Shown here: positions 25,391-34,835 of the stretch, one piece after another
Layout: every line of letters begins with the position of its first letter
Numbering within the stretch: the stretch's first letter is position 1
Source: Amphiplicatus sp046296195
GTDB lineage: Bacteria > Pseudomonadota > Alphaproteobacteria > Caulobacterales > Parvularculaceae
Assembly: GCA_046296195.1 (NCBI GenBank)
Contig: JBKBLR010000013.1
Location: 12,242 to 76,241, forward strand
Reading direction: 5' to 3'
Length of the DNA: 64,000 bases
The notes under the pieces: model-generated
What the model was told of the DNA's origin: nothing
The model's input: only the letters and a program-made list of their open reading frames with translations
Databases searched by the model: none
Translations under genes and position numbers: made by a program

Positions 25391-27727
25391 TCAGTCGCCG
25401 TCGCGGCGCACGCGCCGGAAACCGTCGAGCACGTCGCGGTAGAAAGATAGCAGCCGCCCGCCTTCGGAATAGGTTGCCGCCGGATAGGCGCCGGCGATCG
25501 GCTGGCGCGGCAAGTCCTGATGCGCTGCGGTCATAAACGCCTTCCAGATCGAGGCGGGCAGCGTGCCGCCGGTCACCTTGTTCATAGGCTGGAAATCGTC
25601 ATTGCCGACCCAGACGCCCGCCGTCATCTGCGCCGTGTAGCCAATGAACCAGGCGTCGCGCCAATCATTGGTGGTGCCGGTCTTTCCCGCCGCCTGCCGG
25701 TTGCCGAGATTGGCGCGCCGGCCGGTCCCGCTCGTCATCACCTGATAAAGAACGTGGGTGATGTTCTCTGCGACTTTCTTGTCGATCGCCGGCGAGGGCG
25801 CGCGCGGGCTGCGGGTGTAAAGCACCTTGCCGCGGCCATCGGCGATCTCCTCGATGGCATAGGGCCTGACGCCGAGACCTCCGGCCGCGAAGGGAAGGTA
25901 GGCCGCCGTCAGCTCCTCTAGGCTCGCCGAAAAGCCCCCGAGCGCGATGCCGGCTTCGGCCTTCGGGATGGGCGAGGACATGCCCAGGCGCCGCGCCATC
26001 TGGATGACCTTCGACCGGCCGACGCGCTCAGAGACCTGCACGGCGATCGTATTGATCGACCGCGCCACCGCTTCGCTGACGCGCATCGAACCGCGATAAG
26101 TCTTGTCGTAGTTTTCCGGCTTCCAGCCGGCGATGTTGATCGGCTCGTCGACGAGGCGCGACTGCGGCGTGAGGCCGTTTTCAAACCCAGCCGCGTAGAC
26201 GACGGGCTTGAACGCCGACCCCGGCTGGCGTTTGGCTTGCGTTGCGCGGTTGAACTGGCTTTCGAGATAGCTGCGCCCGCCGACCATGGCGCGCAGGGCC
26301 CCGTCATTGTCGTAGGCGATGAGCGCCGCCTGCAACGCGCCGTTCACCTTCGCGTCGACCGTCAGCACGCTTCGCACCGCCGCTTCGGCGTCGCGCTGCA
26401 GCTTCTGGTCGAGCGTCGTCCTGACGACAATATCGTAATTGGCCGGGCCGGCGATCGCCCTCGCCTGTTCGGCGACGTAATCGAAGAACCAGCCGACGCC
26501 GGCATTTTGCGACCCCGAAGCGACCGACGCGGGCCGGGCGAGCGCTTCGCGGGCCTCGAACTCGGTGATGTCGCCTGTCTCGCGCAGATTGGCGATGACG
26601 TCCGCCGCCCGGTCCTGCGCGCCGAGCGGATTGAGCGTCGGCGCGAGCGTCGAGGGCGATTTCGGCAGGCCGGCGAGCACCGCCGCCTCCGCAAGCGTCA
26701 CGTCGCGCGCCGATTTGTTGAAATAGGTCTTCGACGCGCTTTCAACGCCGTAGGCGCCGGCGCCGAAATAAATCCGGTTGAGATAGAGCGAGAGGATTTC
26801 GTCCTTTGAATACCGCCCTTCAAGCCAGAAGGCGAGCATCGCCTCCTTAGCCTTGCGCGTATAGGTCTTCTCGAAATCGAGAAACAGATTGCGCGCCAAT
26901 TGCTGCGTGATGGTGGATCCGCCCTCGGAGCGTCCGCCTGAGCGCAGGTTCGAGATCAGCGCGCGCAGCGTGCCGCGGAAATCGACGCCGCCATGCTCAT
27001 AGAAGCGCCGATCCTCGGTAGCGAGGAACGCCTTGACGAGATAAGGCGGCAAGTCATCAACTGCGACCGCTTCGCCATAGCGCGCGCCGCGCGCGGCGAT
27101 CTCAACGCCATTCCTGTCTTCGATGACGATCGCGGGCAGACGATTGACGGCCCAGAGATCGGCGCCCTCTTCAGGCCATGGCGCGACCACGAGAAATGCG
27201 AACGCAAGGCCGGCGATGGCGCCCGCCATGCCGACCGACACGCAGAGATTGGCGAACTCCCGCAGCAGCGGCCGGGCTTTGATCGGTCGGGGTGGCTTTA
27301 CGCCCGCCGCGAGATCTTCTTGCGTCTTCGATGTCGCCTCCCGCCGCCGCCGCGCCCGTTCGGGCGCAGATCGGGACGTGGGAGCATTGACCGAGTCCTG
27401 GCTGGCGCCCAGCCGATGGGCGACGATGGGCGGTTCAGCGGGCGGCTGTGCGTCAGACGGCGCCTCGTCAACAATGGACAAACGGGGAGTGGGCGCCGCT
27501 TCAGCGGCGCTCTCCGGCGCCGGCGCATCAGCGCCGGCTTCCGCCCTCGGAACCTGGCGCGCCTCGACCCGTCGCGGGGCCGGCAGGACGGCGGCCGCGG
27601 CTTTAGGGAGCGATCCAAGATGCGATTTTAGGTCGGCGGCGGCGGCGTGAAAGTCAGCCGCCAGACGATTGCGTTCGTCGGGACCGTCCGGGGTCGATTC
27701 GTCAACTTGGTCTTCCGGCCCGCCCAC
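25391..27727 (-). CDS. Class A penicillin-binding protein (PBP1A family)
   Basis: 778 residues. A long cytoplasmic Pro/Ala-rich region (1-165) precedes one membrane helix (about 170-192). The GT51 glycosyltransferase domain has the catalytic Glu in TEDRRFYEHGGVD and GGSTITQQLARNLFL. The transpeptidase domain has SxxK in PGSAFKP, SxN in ARSINT and KTGTT in AAGKTGTTNDWRDAWF. The enzyme polymerises and cross-links peptidoglycan. The extended disordered N-terminus is longer than in enteric PBP1A and could bind divisome or elongasome partners (inference). The TP domain is complete, and the protein ends soon after it without a PASTA or other accessory domain. Confidence 0.93.
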   Translation of the reverse strand: MGGPEDQVDESTPDGPDERNRLAADFHAAAADLKSHLGSLPKAAAAVLPAPRRVEARQVPRAEAGADAPAPESAAEAAPTPRLSIVDEAPSDAQPPAEPPIVAHRLGASQDSVNAPTSRSAPERARRRREATSKTQEDLAAGVKPPRPIKARPLLREFANLCVSVGMAGAIAGLAFAFLVVAPWPEEGADLWAVNRLPAIVIEDRNGVEIAARGARYGEAVAVDDLPPYLVKAFLATEDRRFYEHGGVDFRGTLRALISNLRSGGRSEGGSTITQQLARNLFLDFEKTYTRKAKEAMLAFWLEGRYSKDEILSLYLNRIYFGAGAYGVESASKTYFNKSARDVTLAEAAVLAGLPKSPSTLAPTLNPLGAQDRAADVIANLRETGDITEFEAREALARPASVASGSQNAGVGWFFDYVAEQARAIAGPANYDIVVRTTLDQKLQRDAEAAVRSVLTVDAKVNGALQAALIAYDNDGALRAMVGGRSYLESQFNRATQAKRQPGSAFKPVVYAAGFENGLTPQSRLVDEPINIAGWKPENYDKTYRGSMRVSEAVARSINTIAVQVSERVGRSKVIQMARRLGMSSPIPKAEAGIALGGFSASLEELTAAYLPFAAGGLGVRPYAIEEIADGRGKVLYTRSPRAPSPAIDKKVAENITHVLYQVMTSGTGRRANLGNRQAAGKTGTTNDWRDAWFIGYTAQMTAGVWVGNDDFQPMNKVTGGTLPASIWKAFMTAAHQDLPRQPIAGAYPAATYSEGGRLLSFYRDVLDGFRRVRRDGD

Positions 27728-27861
27728 GGCGCGTCGCTCCAGGAACGCTGTTCAGAACGCGCATAGCATGGCCCGCCCGGGGCCGGAACGTGGCTGCTTC
27801 GGGGCAAAATGCATGGCCAGGATTAATCGCTAGCAACCTATGTAAGCTTCGGCCTGACGGG

Positions 27862-28396
27862 TCAGATGCCTGCCGCCGTCTTCATTTCCATCCGCTCGCC
27901 GGCGTCGAGACCTTCCGTTTCGTCGATGAACTTGATCGCGCGCGCCGCATCGACCCCTTTCAGCCGGATGATGCGCCGCTCGACGCTCTCAGCCGCGGGA
28001 GCGCCTTCGAGAAGGAAATCCTCCTCCCCGCGCAGCAATTCCTCCTCACGGCGCCCGCCGTCGGTCTTGCGGACGATACGCACCGCGACCTCCGCCGGAA
28101 TCGTCTTCATCAATATCGAGCTTGTGGATGACGATCTTTCCCTGCTTCTTTGACGCCCTGTCGCCGGCAGCGGCAGCATCGACCCTCGCGAGCCTGGCGA
28201 CGGCGCGCTCAGCCTCCTCGCCGCGCAGCACTTTGAGGTCCTCGCGGCCGGCCGCGACTGCTGCCGCGCCGCCGCCTGAGCGGGCGACGACGAGGATCCG
28301 CTCTCCGTTCAGGTCGTCCAGGCTGAGGTCGAAGGTTCGGGCCGCCGCCCAACCAGGAACTAGCATGGCGATGACAGCTGAAACGAAGATACGCAT
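27862..28396 (-). pseudogene. Secreted hypothetical protein interrupted by a +1 frameshift
   Basis: Frame one from ATG 28396 gives a signal peptide (MRIFVSAVIAMLVPGWAAA) and a mature part with FDLSLDDLNGERILVVARSGGG up to KIVIHKLDIDEDD. The adjacent frame then supplies IPAEVAVRIVRKTDGG to the stop at 27862. Removing one base between about 28095 and 28125 would give one protein of about 177 residues. The second half is rich in charged residues and has no recognised domain. There is no homopolymer at the junction, so an assembly error is less obvious than at 7344. A periplasmic role is inferred from the signal only. Confidence 0.55.
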
Positions 28397-28620
28397 GGGA
28401 TTTCCCGCCGCCTCACAACTCGAAATGCTACACTTGTAGCGGAGCGCCAGCAAGGTCCGCCCGCAAGCCTATGTGGCCTTGAGGACACGGTGCACGGTCC
28501 GAAAAAATGGTTAATATGAAGTGCGTTTCGGAGAATCGCTGCGCCGCGGATGGGCAAGCGAGTCTTCCACTTGGGACGCGCCCGGACTGGGGTTTGGGCG
28601 CCGGCGTTCAGGGGACCCTT

Positions 28621-29745
28621 ATGGTGAGATCGATCTTGTTGACGGCAGCCAGCGCTGCAGCCCTTGGCGCCTGCGCGACGTCCTATCAGGCGGCGGGACG
28701 AGACCCCTACGCCGCCGCCCTTTACACCGGCGCCGAGCAGCTTACCGAGGCCGACATTCGCGCGACGCAATTTCCCCCGGCGCAGCGCGCCTCAAACGGC
28801 GCGCCGCTGGAACTCGTTTCCTTCGAGGGGATTGAAGGCGCCCGGCGCGCGCACAAGCTCTACACTCGCGCAGAAGCCGAAGCCCTTGACGGGCGCTGCG
28901 AACGTTTCATCGAACCTGCGGCCACGGAAACGCTCGACGATATCGCCGACCTTTGCGACGTGCCGCTGGAGACGCTCGTCGCTTATAATCCGACGGTCAA
29001 GAACATCTCTTACGCTGAACGAGTCGTCACGGTCGAGATTCCGGGCGGCAAGGTGAGGCCGACAGGAACCTTCGCGGCATCGGACACTCTTGCCGCGCTC
29101 TATGAGGTGAAGGCCGGCGACTCGCTGGAGACGATCGCCTATCGCCTTAATGTGTCGACGAGCGCGCTCGCGAATTCTAATCCGGATGTCACCTGGACGA
29201 CGCTGACACCGGGTCAGCTGCTGCAAAAGCCCGCCGCCGCGACGGCGCCCGGCGCCGCCGCGCCCTACGCAGCGCCCGCGGACACCGCCTGGCAGGGCTG
29301 GACCGGCAATCGTCCTGGCGCCGCCGCAGGCGGCGTTGCAGGCGATGTTCGTCACGCGCCCTATACGCTGCGCCCGACACGCCCCTTCGCTGGACGCGAT
29401 CCGGGAACGCCGGCCGCGGGCGTCCTGCTTGTCGACAAGCCGGCCGTCCGGGCCGGCGACCGACTCAAGGTGACCGCCCGCGTGAAACCCGGCGAGGAAG
29501 TCACTTTCTACAGCGGCGACACCGCAGGGGCCGCCAATCGCGAGGTCGCCCGCGTTCGGGCGGATGCAGAAGGCCAGGCCACGGCGTCGATCCGTGTACG
29601 GCGGAAAGCAGACATGGGCGGCGTGATCTTCAAAGCGGTCCCCGGCGACTCCGGCGAGGCGCTCTATTCCGATCGCATCGGCGTTCTCAATCTCGAGGGC
29701 GAAAAGACCACGGACGATTCCCTAGAAGAGGCGCTTGAGGAATAG
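28621..29745 (+). CDS. LysM-domain lipoprotein of unknown function
   Basis: 374 residues from ATG 28621; the frame is open further upstream but the lipoprotein signal (lipobox LGAC, Cys18) starts here. A degenerate LysM-like segment (about 100-140: TLDDIADLCDVPLETLVAYNP) is followed by a clear LysM (about 160-205: YEVKAGDSLETIAYRLNVSTSALANSNPD). An Ala/Pro linker leads to a C-terminal beta-rich domain (KVTARVKPGEEVTFYSGD). LysM binds peptidoglycan glycan, so the protein probably ties the outer membrane to the wall. Many LysM lipoproteins of this type end in an M23 peptidase; no M23 motifs are seen here, so enzymatic activity is not supported. Confidence 0.83.
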   Translation: MVRSILLTAASAAALGACATSYQAAGRDPYAAALYTGAEQLTEADIRATQFPPAQRASNGAPLELVSFEGIEGARRAHKLYTRAEAEALDGRCERFIEPAATETLDDIADLCDVPLETLVAYNPTVKNISYAERVVTVEIPGGKVRPTGTFAASDTLAALYEVKAGDSLETIAYRLNVSTSALANSNPDVTWTTLTPGQLLQKPAAATAPGAAAPYAAPADTAWQGWTGNRPGAAAGGVAGDVRHAPYTLRPTRPFAGRDPGTPAAGVLLVDKPAVRAGDRLKVTARVKPGEEVTFYSGDTAGAANREVARVRADAEGQATASIRVRRKADMGGVIFKAVPGDSGEALYSDRIGVLNLEGEKTTDDSLEEALEE

Positions 29746-29766
29746 CCTGCCGGTCGACTGACGGCT

Positions 29767-30996
29767 TTAGCGCGACTGCGACCGGACGCCTTCAAAGATC
29801 TCGAGCATCCGGCGCGCCTTCGCCTCCCAGGTAAAATGCTGTTCGACTCGGGCGCGCGCTGACGCGCCCATCGACTGCGCGCGCGCCGGGTCCGCTGCAA
29901 GGATTGTCATCGCGTCGGCGAGGCCGGCGATGAAAGCCTCGCGCCCGGACGGATCAACGAGGAACCCCGTCTCAGGCGTGATGTAATCTTCAGGCCCGCC
30001 CCATCGCGTGGCGATCGCAGGCGTGCGGCAGGCGAACGCTTCCAGGATCACCGCGCCGCCGCATTCCCTCAGAGAGGGCAGAACCAGCGCCGTCGCCGCG
30101 CATAGGGCGTCGGCGATTTCCGATTGCGGGCGAAATCCGTCGAAATGAATCCGCGCCGCAGCGCTTCCAGACGCGGCGAGCGCCTGCAGCCGCGGGCGTT
30201 CCGGCCCGTCACCGATAATGCGCAAATGCGCCCCGGGCGTGCGCTCGATCGCTGCGATGAGAAGCTCGACGGCCTTCCACCAGACAAGGCGACCGACGAA
30301 CAGAAAGACCGGGTCTTGAGGCTTGTCCCGCGCGGGTCGATCCCAGAGCGCAAGGTCGACGCCGTTCTCGACGAGCGTGACGGCGCGCGCCTTGTCGACG
30401 CCTTTGGGCAGAGCCTCACGCGTCCGCTCATTGGAGACGAGCAGGAGGGCCGCCTGACGCTTTCCCGGAATGACGCGATTGGCGAGCCCTGAGAGACCCC
30501 GTGCGAGCGAGACGACGCCGCCTGATCCTTGGGAATATTCCTTTCGGAATGCGGGGGGAAAATCCATGCCGCCGTTCATCGGGCCGATGACGATAGGGGC
30601 CGGCATCGCCGACAGGAATGAAGGAAACGCCGGCGACACCGGAATGGGTTGATGAATGAGATCCACGCCGATGTCGCGCGCGAGACCGCGCGCCCGCCTC
30701 GCGAGCCGCGCCTGCGTCACGAGGCCGACGGCGCTCAGAAACAATGTCTCGCGAAGCGCGCCGGGGGCTTTCTTGCCGAGCGCGTGGATCGCCTTCTCCG
30801 GCGCTGAATCGGCGATGAAATGAAACCGGTCCGCCCGAAAGACGGGGTGCGATTCGAGCTCCTTCCGCACGCGTTCATGGGTCAGCGCATGGACTTCAAC
30901 CCCGAGCTTCGTCAACTCACGGATGTAATGAAGCGGGATGACCGCCTCGCCGCCCATGCGCGCCGAAATATTGCCGGCGACGATCAGGACGCGCAT
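29767..30996 (-). CDS. Glycosyltransferase family 4 (GT-B fold)
   Basis: 409 residues. The N-terminal Rossmann half begins MRVLIVAGNISARMGGEAV, with a glycine-rich acceptor loop. The C-terminal half carries donor-site motifs LFVGRLVWWKAVELLIAA, RIIGDGPERPRLQAL and the EX7E motif in RECGGAVILEAFACRTPAIA. This layout is that of retaining GT4 enzymes making surface polysaccharide. The sugar donor and acceptor cannot be inferred. It lies 24 bases downstream of the exosortase gene on the same strand, so the two are likely one transcript, consistent with an exopolysaccharide/exosortase locus. It is convergent with the LysM gene (21-base gap). Confidence 0.9.
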   Translation of the reverse strand: MRVLIVAGNISARMGGEAVIPLHYIRELTKLGVEVHALTHERVRKELESHPVFRADRFHFIADSAPEKAIHALGKKAPGALRETLFLSAVGLVTQARLARRARGLARDIGVDLIHQPIPVSPAFPSFLSAMPAPIVIGPMNGGMDFPPAFRKEYSQGSGGVVSLARGLSGLANRVIPGKRQAALLLVSNERTREALPKGVDKARAVTLVENGVDLALWDRPARDKPQDPVFLFVGRLVWWKAVELLIAAIERTPGAHLRIIGDGPERPRLQALAASGSAAARIHFDGFRPQSEIADALCAATALVLPSLRECGGAVILEAFACRTPAIATRWGGPEDYITPETGFLVDPSGREAFIAGLADAMTILAADPARAQSMGASARARVEQHFTWEAKARRMLEIFEGVRSQSR

Positions 30997-31020
30997 GCGA
31001 CGATCACCGGGCGCGGCCGA

Positions 31021-32601
31021 TCAATTCGGCACATAGGCCGGCAGGAATGTCTGCAGGCGCTTTTGCATGGATTGCAGCTTGGCGTCAGCTTCGGCGACAG
31101 TCATCGAATCGGTGATCGGCGTAATCAGTCGCACCATGGCGCCGTCCGAGCGCTTTTTCGTCACCGCGTCGACGATCAGCCAGAACTTCATCACGAATTC
31201 ATTCGCAACTTTCCGGCCGCGCTGGTCATACCAATAATAGACGAGCTGCCGGTTGTCGCCATTCTCGATCAGCATGCGATTATAGGTGAAGCGCTTGCCC
31301 TCGCTTGTCGTCGTCTTCTCGATCGTGTGGCGGATCACCTTCCAGCCGCCGCCCGGAATGCACTGGCGCGGGCTGTGCCATGAGCGCCCGTCGCGCTGAG
31401 CGTCGAGATAGGCCATGTAAAGATTGTAAATATCGCCTTCAGGGGTGCGAAAGTTGATGACGATGCTGTCGTCAGCGCCCAACACCTCGGCGACCGTCGG
31501 ATCGATAGGCCGGATCTCCTTCGACCACGACTCATCGAACTCCGCGATGACGCCGTCGAAGTCCTGACGCTCGGGAATGATGAGCGAATCAACCGTTGCG
31601 GCGCGCGACAGGGCGTAGCCCGCCGCGATCATCGCCAGGACGGCGCCGGCCGCCGTGCCAAGGCTGAGGCTGGAGGGGCTGGGCGGCGTCAGCGGAAGGT
31701 CCGGCGTCGTCAACGCGTCAAGCGGGTTGACGCGCGGCTTGGCCGTGCGAGCGAAAATCGCGATGAGTCCGAAAAGCGCCGCGAGGCAGAACAAAAACAC
31801 GACCCAGCCTTCGAAGAAGTGGAGCGCGCCTTCGGCATGTTCAGTGCCGTAAGCCTGGACGAGCGCCGCCGTAGCGGCGATGCGAAAACTGTTCATGAAG
31901 ATGGTGATCGGGATTGTCGCGGCGACGATCACAAGGCGTTGCCACAGGGCGCCCCGATACATGTAGGCCGCCATGACGCCGAGGCTGAGGAAGGGAAAGA
32001 GATAACGCAGGCCGCTGCACGCCTCCGCGACCTGCAGGCGATAATCGCCGAGATCGATGATGTTGCCGGACAGATGGACCGGTATGCCCATCAGTTCGAC
32101 CATGAAGACGCCGACGACCGATGAGATCTGCTGGAAGTTGAACGATAGAACCGTAATCACCCAGTGGGGCGGCGGCACGGCGAAAAAAAGAAACGCGACC
32201 GGGGCGGCGACCGTCCTCAGCAAGGACAGGCCGCCGAACGCCGCGACCAGCCCCGCGACCGCCACCACCATTCCGAGATGTTGCAGCAGGAAAATGCTGG
32301 TGAGTTGGCCAAGCACCAACAGCGCCAGCGCGGCGCCAATGAGGAAGACGCCGGCGAGGGACGGCCCGCCGATGCTCTTTTTCACTGTGTCCCGATTAAG
32401 CCAAACGAGGTAAATCGAGATCAACGGGATGAAGTAGCTGTGCGAGAGTTCCTGCTGATTGCCCCAGCGGCGCCAGAGATTGGCGCCGGCTTCCCAAAAA
32501 AGGACGGTCAGCGCGAGGATCGCGACGCCAAGCGCGAGAAGTTTCGGGTCAAGGGGAACCTGGCCGCGACCTGCAACGCCTTCCTGATCGGCCGTCGCCA
32601 T
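31021..32601 (-). CDS. Exosortase fused to EpsI domain (XrtD-like)
   Basis: 526 residues. The first about 290 residues hold 8 or more membrane helices with exosortase active-site residues: Cys195 in EACSGLRY, Arg240 in MNSFRIA, and His261 in LHFFEGWVVF. A C-terminal EpsI/DUF3485 domain (about 330-526) has HSPRQCIPGGGWKV. Exosortases are transpeptidase-like enzymes that cleave and process PEP-CTERM-type tails during export. A fused exosortase-EpsI of about this size is the layout of the VPLPA-CTERM-specific XrtD group; I call it XrtD-like on architecture alone. No PEP-CTERM or VPLPA-bearing protein is encoded in this window. The glycosyltransferase downstream fits the usual link with exopolysaccharide. 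Confidence 0.9.
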   Translation of the reverse strand: MATADQEGVAGRGQVPLDPKLLALGVAILALTVLFWEAGANLWRRWGNQQELSHSYFIPLISIYLVWLNRDTVKKSIGGPSLAGVFLIGAALALLVLGQLTSIFLLQHLGMVVAVAGLVAAFGGLSLLRTVAAPVAFLFFAVPPPHWVITVLSFNFQQISSVVGVFMVELMGIPVHLSGNIIDLGDYRLQVAEACSGLRYLFPFLSLGVMAAYMYRGALWQRLVIVAATIPITIFMNSFRIAATAALVQAYGTEHAEGALHFFEGWVVFLFCLAALFGLIAIFARTAKPRVNPLDALTTPDLPLTPPSPSSLSLGTAAGAVLAMIAAGYALSRAATVDSLIIPERQDFDGVIAEFDESWSKEIRPIDPTVAEVLGADDSIVINFRTPEGDIYNLYMAYLDAQRDGRSWHSPRQCIPGGGWKVIRHTIEKTTTSEGKRFTYNRMLIENGDNRQLVYYWYDQRGRKVANEFVMKFWLIVDAVTKKRSDGAMVRLITPITDSMTVAEADAKLQSMQKRLQTFLPAYVPN

Positions 32602-32729
32602 CGATGAATTCCTCCCAATAAGGCGGCGGCCGCCTTTTCTGCCGACGATCCAGCGTCGCTGTCAGAGCTAGCGGACCTTGCGCCCGTCCTGCAATATTCG
32701 TTCAAGTCGCGATGTCGGGAGCGATGGCG

Positions 32730-34835
32730 TTAGATGGGCGCCATCCCATTCAGGGCAAGGAAGAGCGCAAGGGCGACGCCCGCAAGCCCCGTGAGCAAGA
32801 GGCCGGTCAAGGTCCCGATAGGAAGGTCACGCTGCAGCCGGGCGCGGACGGCGAGCGCCAGAACCCCAAGCCCTGCAAGCCCCGCCGCGTAACCGGCGAG
32901 CACGAACCAGCGCGCCCAGCCGATGAGGCCGCCGAGGAGCAGCATCTCATTGGCCTCCAAGGTCATGGCGATCGCCGCGCCAAGACCGCCGATCGATCCC
33001 GCGCCGAGGAGCGCCGTCAGCCAGCCGAGCGGACGCGCCCCGAAAGTCGGCGCTGCGACGTCGCGATTGATCATGCGCGCCACGGGCGAGAGCGTCAGGA
33101 CGATGAAGCCGATGAAGAGGCTGAGCGCGGAAAAACCCAGCATCATGGACGGCGCGATGATTTTTTTCGGATCCTCGGCGAATTTCGACGCAAAATTGAG
33201 CAGCACATCCGTCCGGTAGAGCTTTCCCGAAAAATCGGGCGCCTTGAGGCTGTCGGGGCAGGTCCGGTCAACCTCGGCCTCCGGGGCATCGAAGAATTTC
33301 GTCAGAAATTCGCCTGCGCATTTCACCGATCGCGTCGGACCATGACCGGCATAGGGGAACTCGACATACGTCCCCCGGGAAAAGCCGGGCGCGATCATTT
33401 GCGCAAGCGGGGGCGGCGTAATGGGATCCATCTGACCGTTGGCGATGACGGCCGGAATGTCCGTAACGACCGCCTTGTATTGCTCCTGCGGACGCGGTGG
33501 CATGCCATAGCGTTTGCAGAGCGCCGCCTGTTCTTCGATGAGCGCGGGTTCTCCGAAGAGGCTCGCAAGCTCCGGGTTCTGGCGTTGGTCCTCAGCAATC
33601 GCTTCCTTGAGATAAAGCACCCAGCCGTCATTGCAGGCGATGGCGTTATACATGCCCTGGCTGATGCCAAAGCCGCCTGGCCCGCCGAAGCCGCCGCCGG
33701 CCGTCAGCGCCCGGAGCGCTTTGTAGTCGCCCTTTTCAACACGGCGCGAGATGGCGTCGATGAGCGCCGGCAATGTTGGATAATTGTCCTGTTCATAAAG
33801 CGCTGCGAAGGGCGCGCCGCCGATGAGATCATGGAAAAACCAGCCTTTGCCTGCAGGGAAACGTTCAGCATCGATTGCGTCGACTTCGATCGGCTGCGAC
33901 TTCACCTTGTTGATCGCCGCCTTCAAGCGCTTCTGAAGATCAGGGAATGCGCGTGAGCAAGTCTTGTTCGCCGCGCAGGCGGCGTCTAGCAAATCAAGAT
34001 CGCGCTGGTAATGGGACCCGATGCGCTGGAAATGCGCGCCCGGCGTGATCGGCACGATCGCGTCGAGGACGACGGCGCGGATGCCCGCTGGATCCTGGTT
34101 GACATAGGCCTGTCCGAGGATCGAGCCGTAGGAGATGCCCCAAACATTCCACTTCTCGAAGCCCAGCGCCCGACGTAGAGCCTCCACGTCGCGCGCATTC
34201 TCGATCGTATTATAGCCGGCGAGGTCGACTCGTTCCGCCTTGGCGCCGGCGAAGCAGGCCTCCATCTGCGCGGTTTGCGCGCGGCCATAGGCGTCCCAGT
34301 CGGGCGTGTTCGAGACGGATGGGTCGAATAGCCCGTATTTCGGACAGAAGTCGCCTGAATAGCCTATGCCGCGCTGCTCAAGGATATAGAGATCACGGGA
34401 ACCAAGGACGCCATGATCCTTGAGACGCTTGACATAGCCTGTGACCTGCGCGCCGGGCCCGCCGGTGAGGTAGATGATCGGGTCTTCGCGTTTGGCCCAT
34501 TCGCCATTTTCTTCCGCGTTCCAATCTTTAGGCTTCTTCGCGGCGATCTTCACGAAATGAAGCTTGATGACGCGCGAGCGCGCCTTCTCGCGATTCTCCG
34601 GGACCGACAGCAGCCCGCACGAAACATCGCCCGGCTTGTAACGGACCGTCGCCTTGAACGGACACACGATCGTCTCAGTCTTGAACTGGTCGCGCGCGAA
34701 AAAGGCGGCGGCGTCCTCAGCGGCCACACCCTCATCCGCCGTCGAGACGGCGTCCGTTTGCGCCGCCGCCGGCGACGCAATTAGGGCGGCCGACCAAAAG
34801 ACGGCCGCCGCCGCGGAAAAGATGGAAGTTTTCAC
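32730..34835 (-). CDS. S33/TAP-like alpha/beta hydrolase with C-terminal membrane domain
   Basis: 701 residues from GTG 34835. A signal peptide (to about residue 25, ending SPAAAQ) is followed by a prolyl-aminopeptidase-like hydrolase domain: LTGGPGAQVTG (oxyanion region), nucleophile Ser235 in GISYGS, Asp in NGQMDPITPP and His in PYAGHGP. This set resembles TAP-like and proline iminopeptidases. After about residue 575 come four or five hydrophobic segments (such as MMLGFSALSLFIGFIVLTLSP), so the enzyme would be held in the inner membrane with the hydrolase in the periplasm. This combination is uncommon. Substrate unknown; a peptidase is most likely by family. Confidence 0.87.
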   Translation of the reverse strand: MKTSIFSAAAAVFWSAALIASPAAAQTDAVSTADEGVAAEDAAAFFARDQFKTETIVCPFKATVRYKPGDVSCGLLSVPENREKARSRVIKLHFVKIAAKKPKDWNAEENGEWAKREDPIIYLTGGPGAQVTGYVKRLKDHGVLGSRDLYILEQRGIGYSGDFCPKYGLFDPSVSNTPDWDAYGRAQTAQMEACFAGAKAERVDLAGYNTIENARDVEALRRALGFEKWNVWGISYGSILGQAYVNQDPAGIRAVVLDAIVPITPGAHFQRIGSHYQRDLDLLDAACAANKTCSRAFPDLQKRLKAAINKVKSQPIEVDAIDAERFPAGKGWFFHDLIGGAPFAALYEQDNYPTLPALIDAISRRVEKGDYKALRALTAGGGFGGPGGFGISQGMYNAIACNDGWVLYLKEAIAEDQRQNPELASLFGEPALIEEQAALCKRYGMPPRPQEQYKAVVTDIPAVIANGQMDPITPPPLAQMIAPGFSRGTYVEFPYAGHGPTRSVKCAGEFLTKFFDAPEAEVDRTCPDSLKAPDFSGKLYRTDVLLNFASKFAEDPKKIIAPSMMLGFSALSLFIGFIVLTLSPVARMINRDVAAPTFGARPLGWLTALLGAGSIGGLGAAIAMTLEANEMLLLGGLIGWARWFVLAGYAAGLAGLGVLALAVRARLQRDLPIGTLTGLLLTGLAGVALALFLALNGMAPI

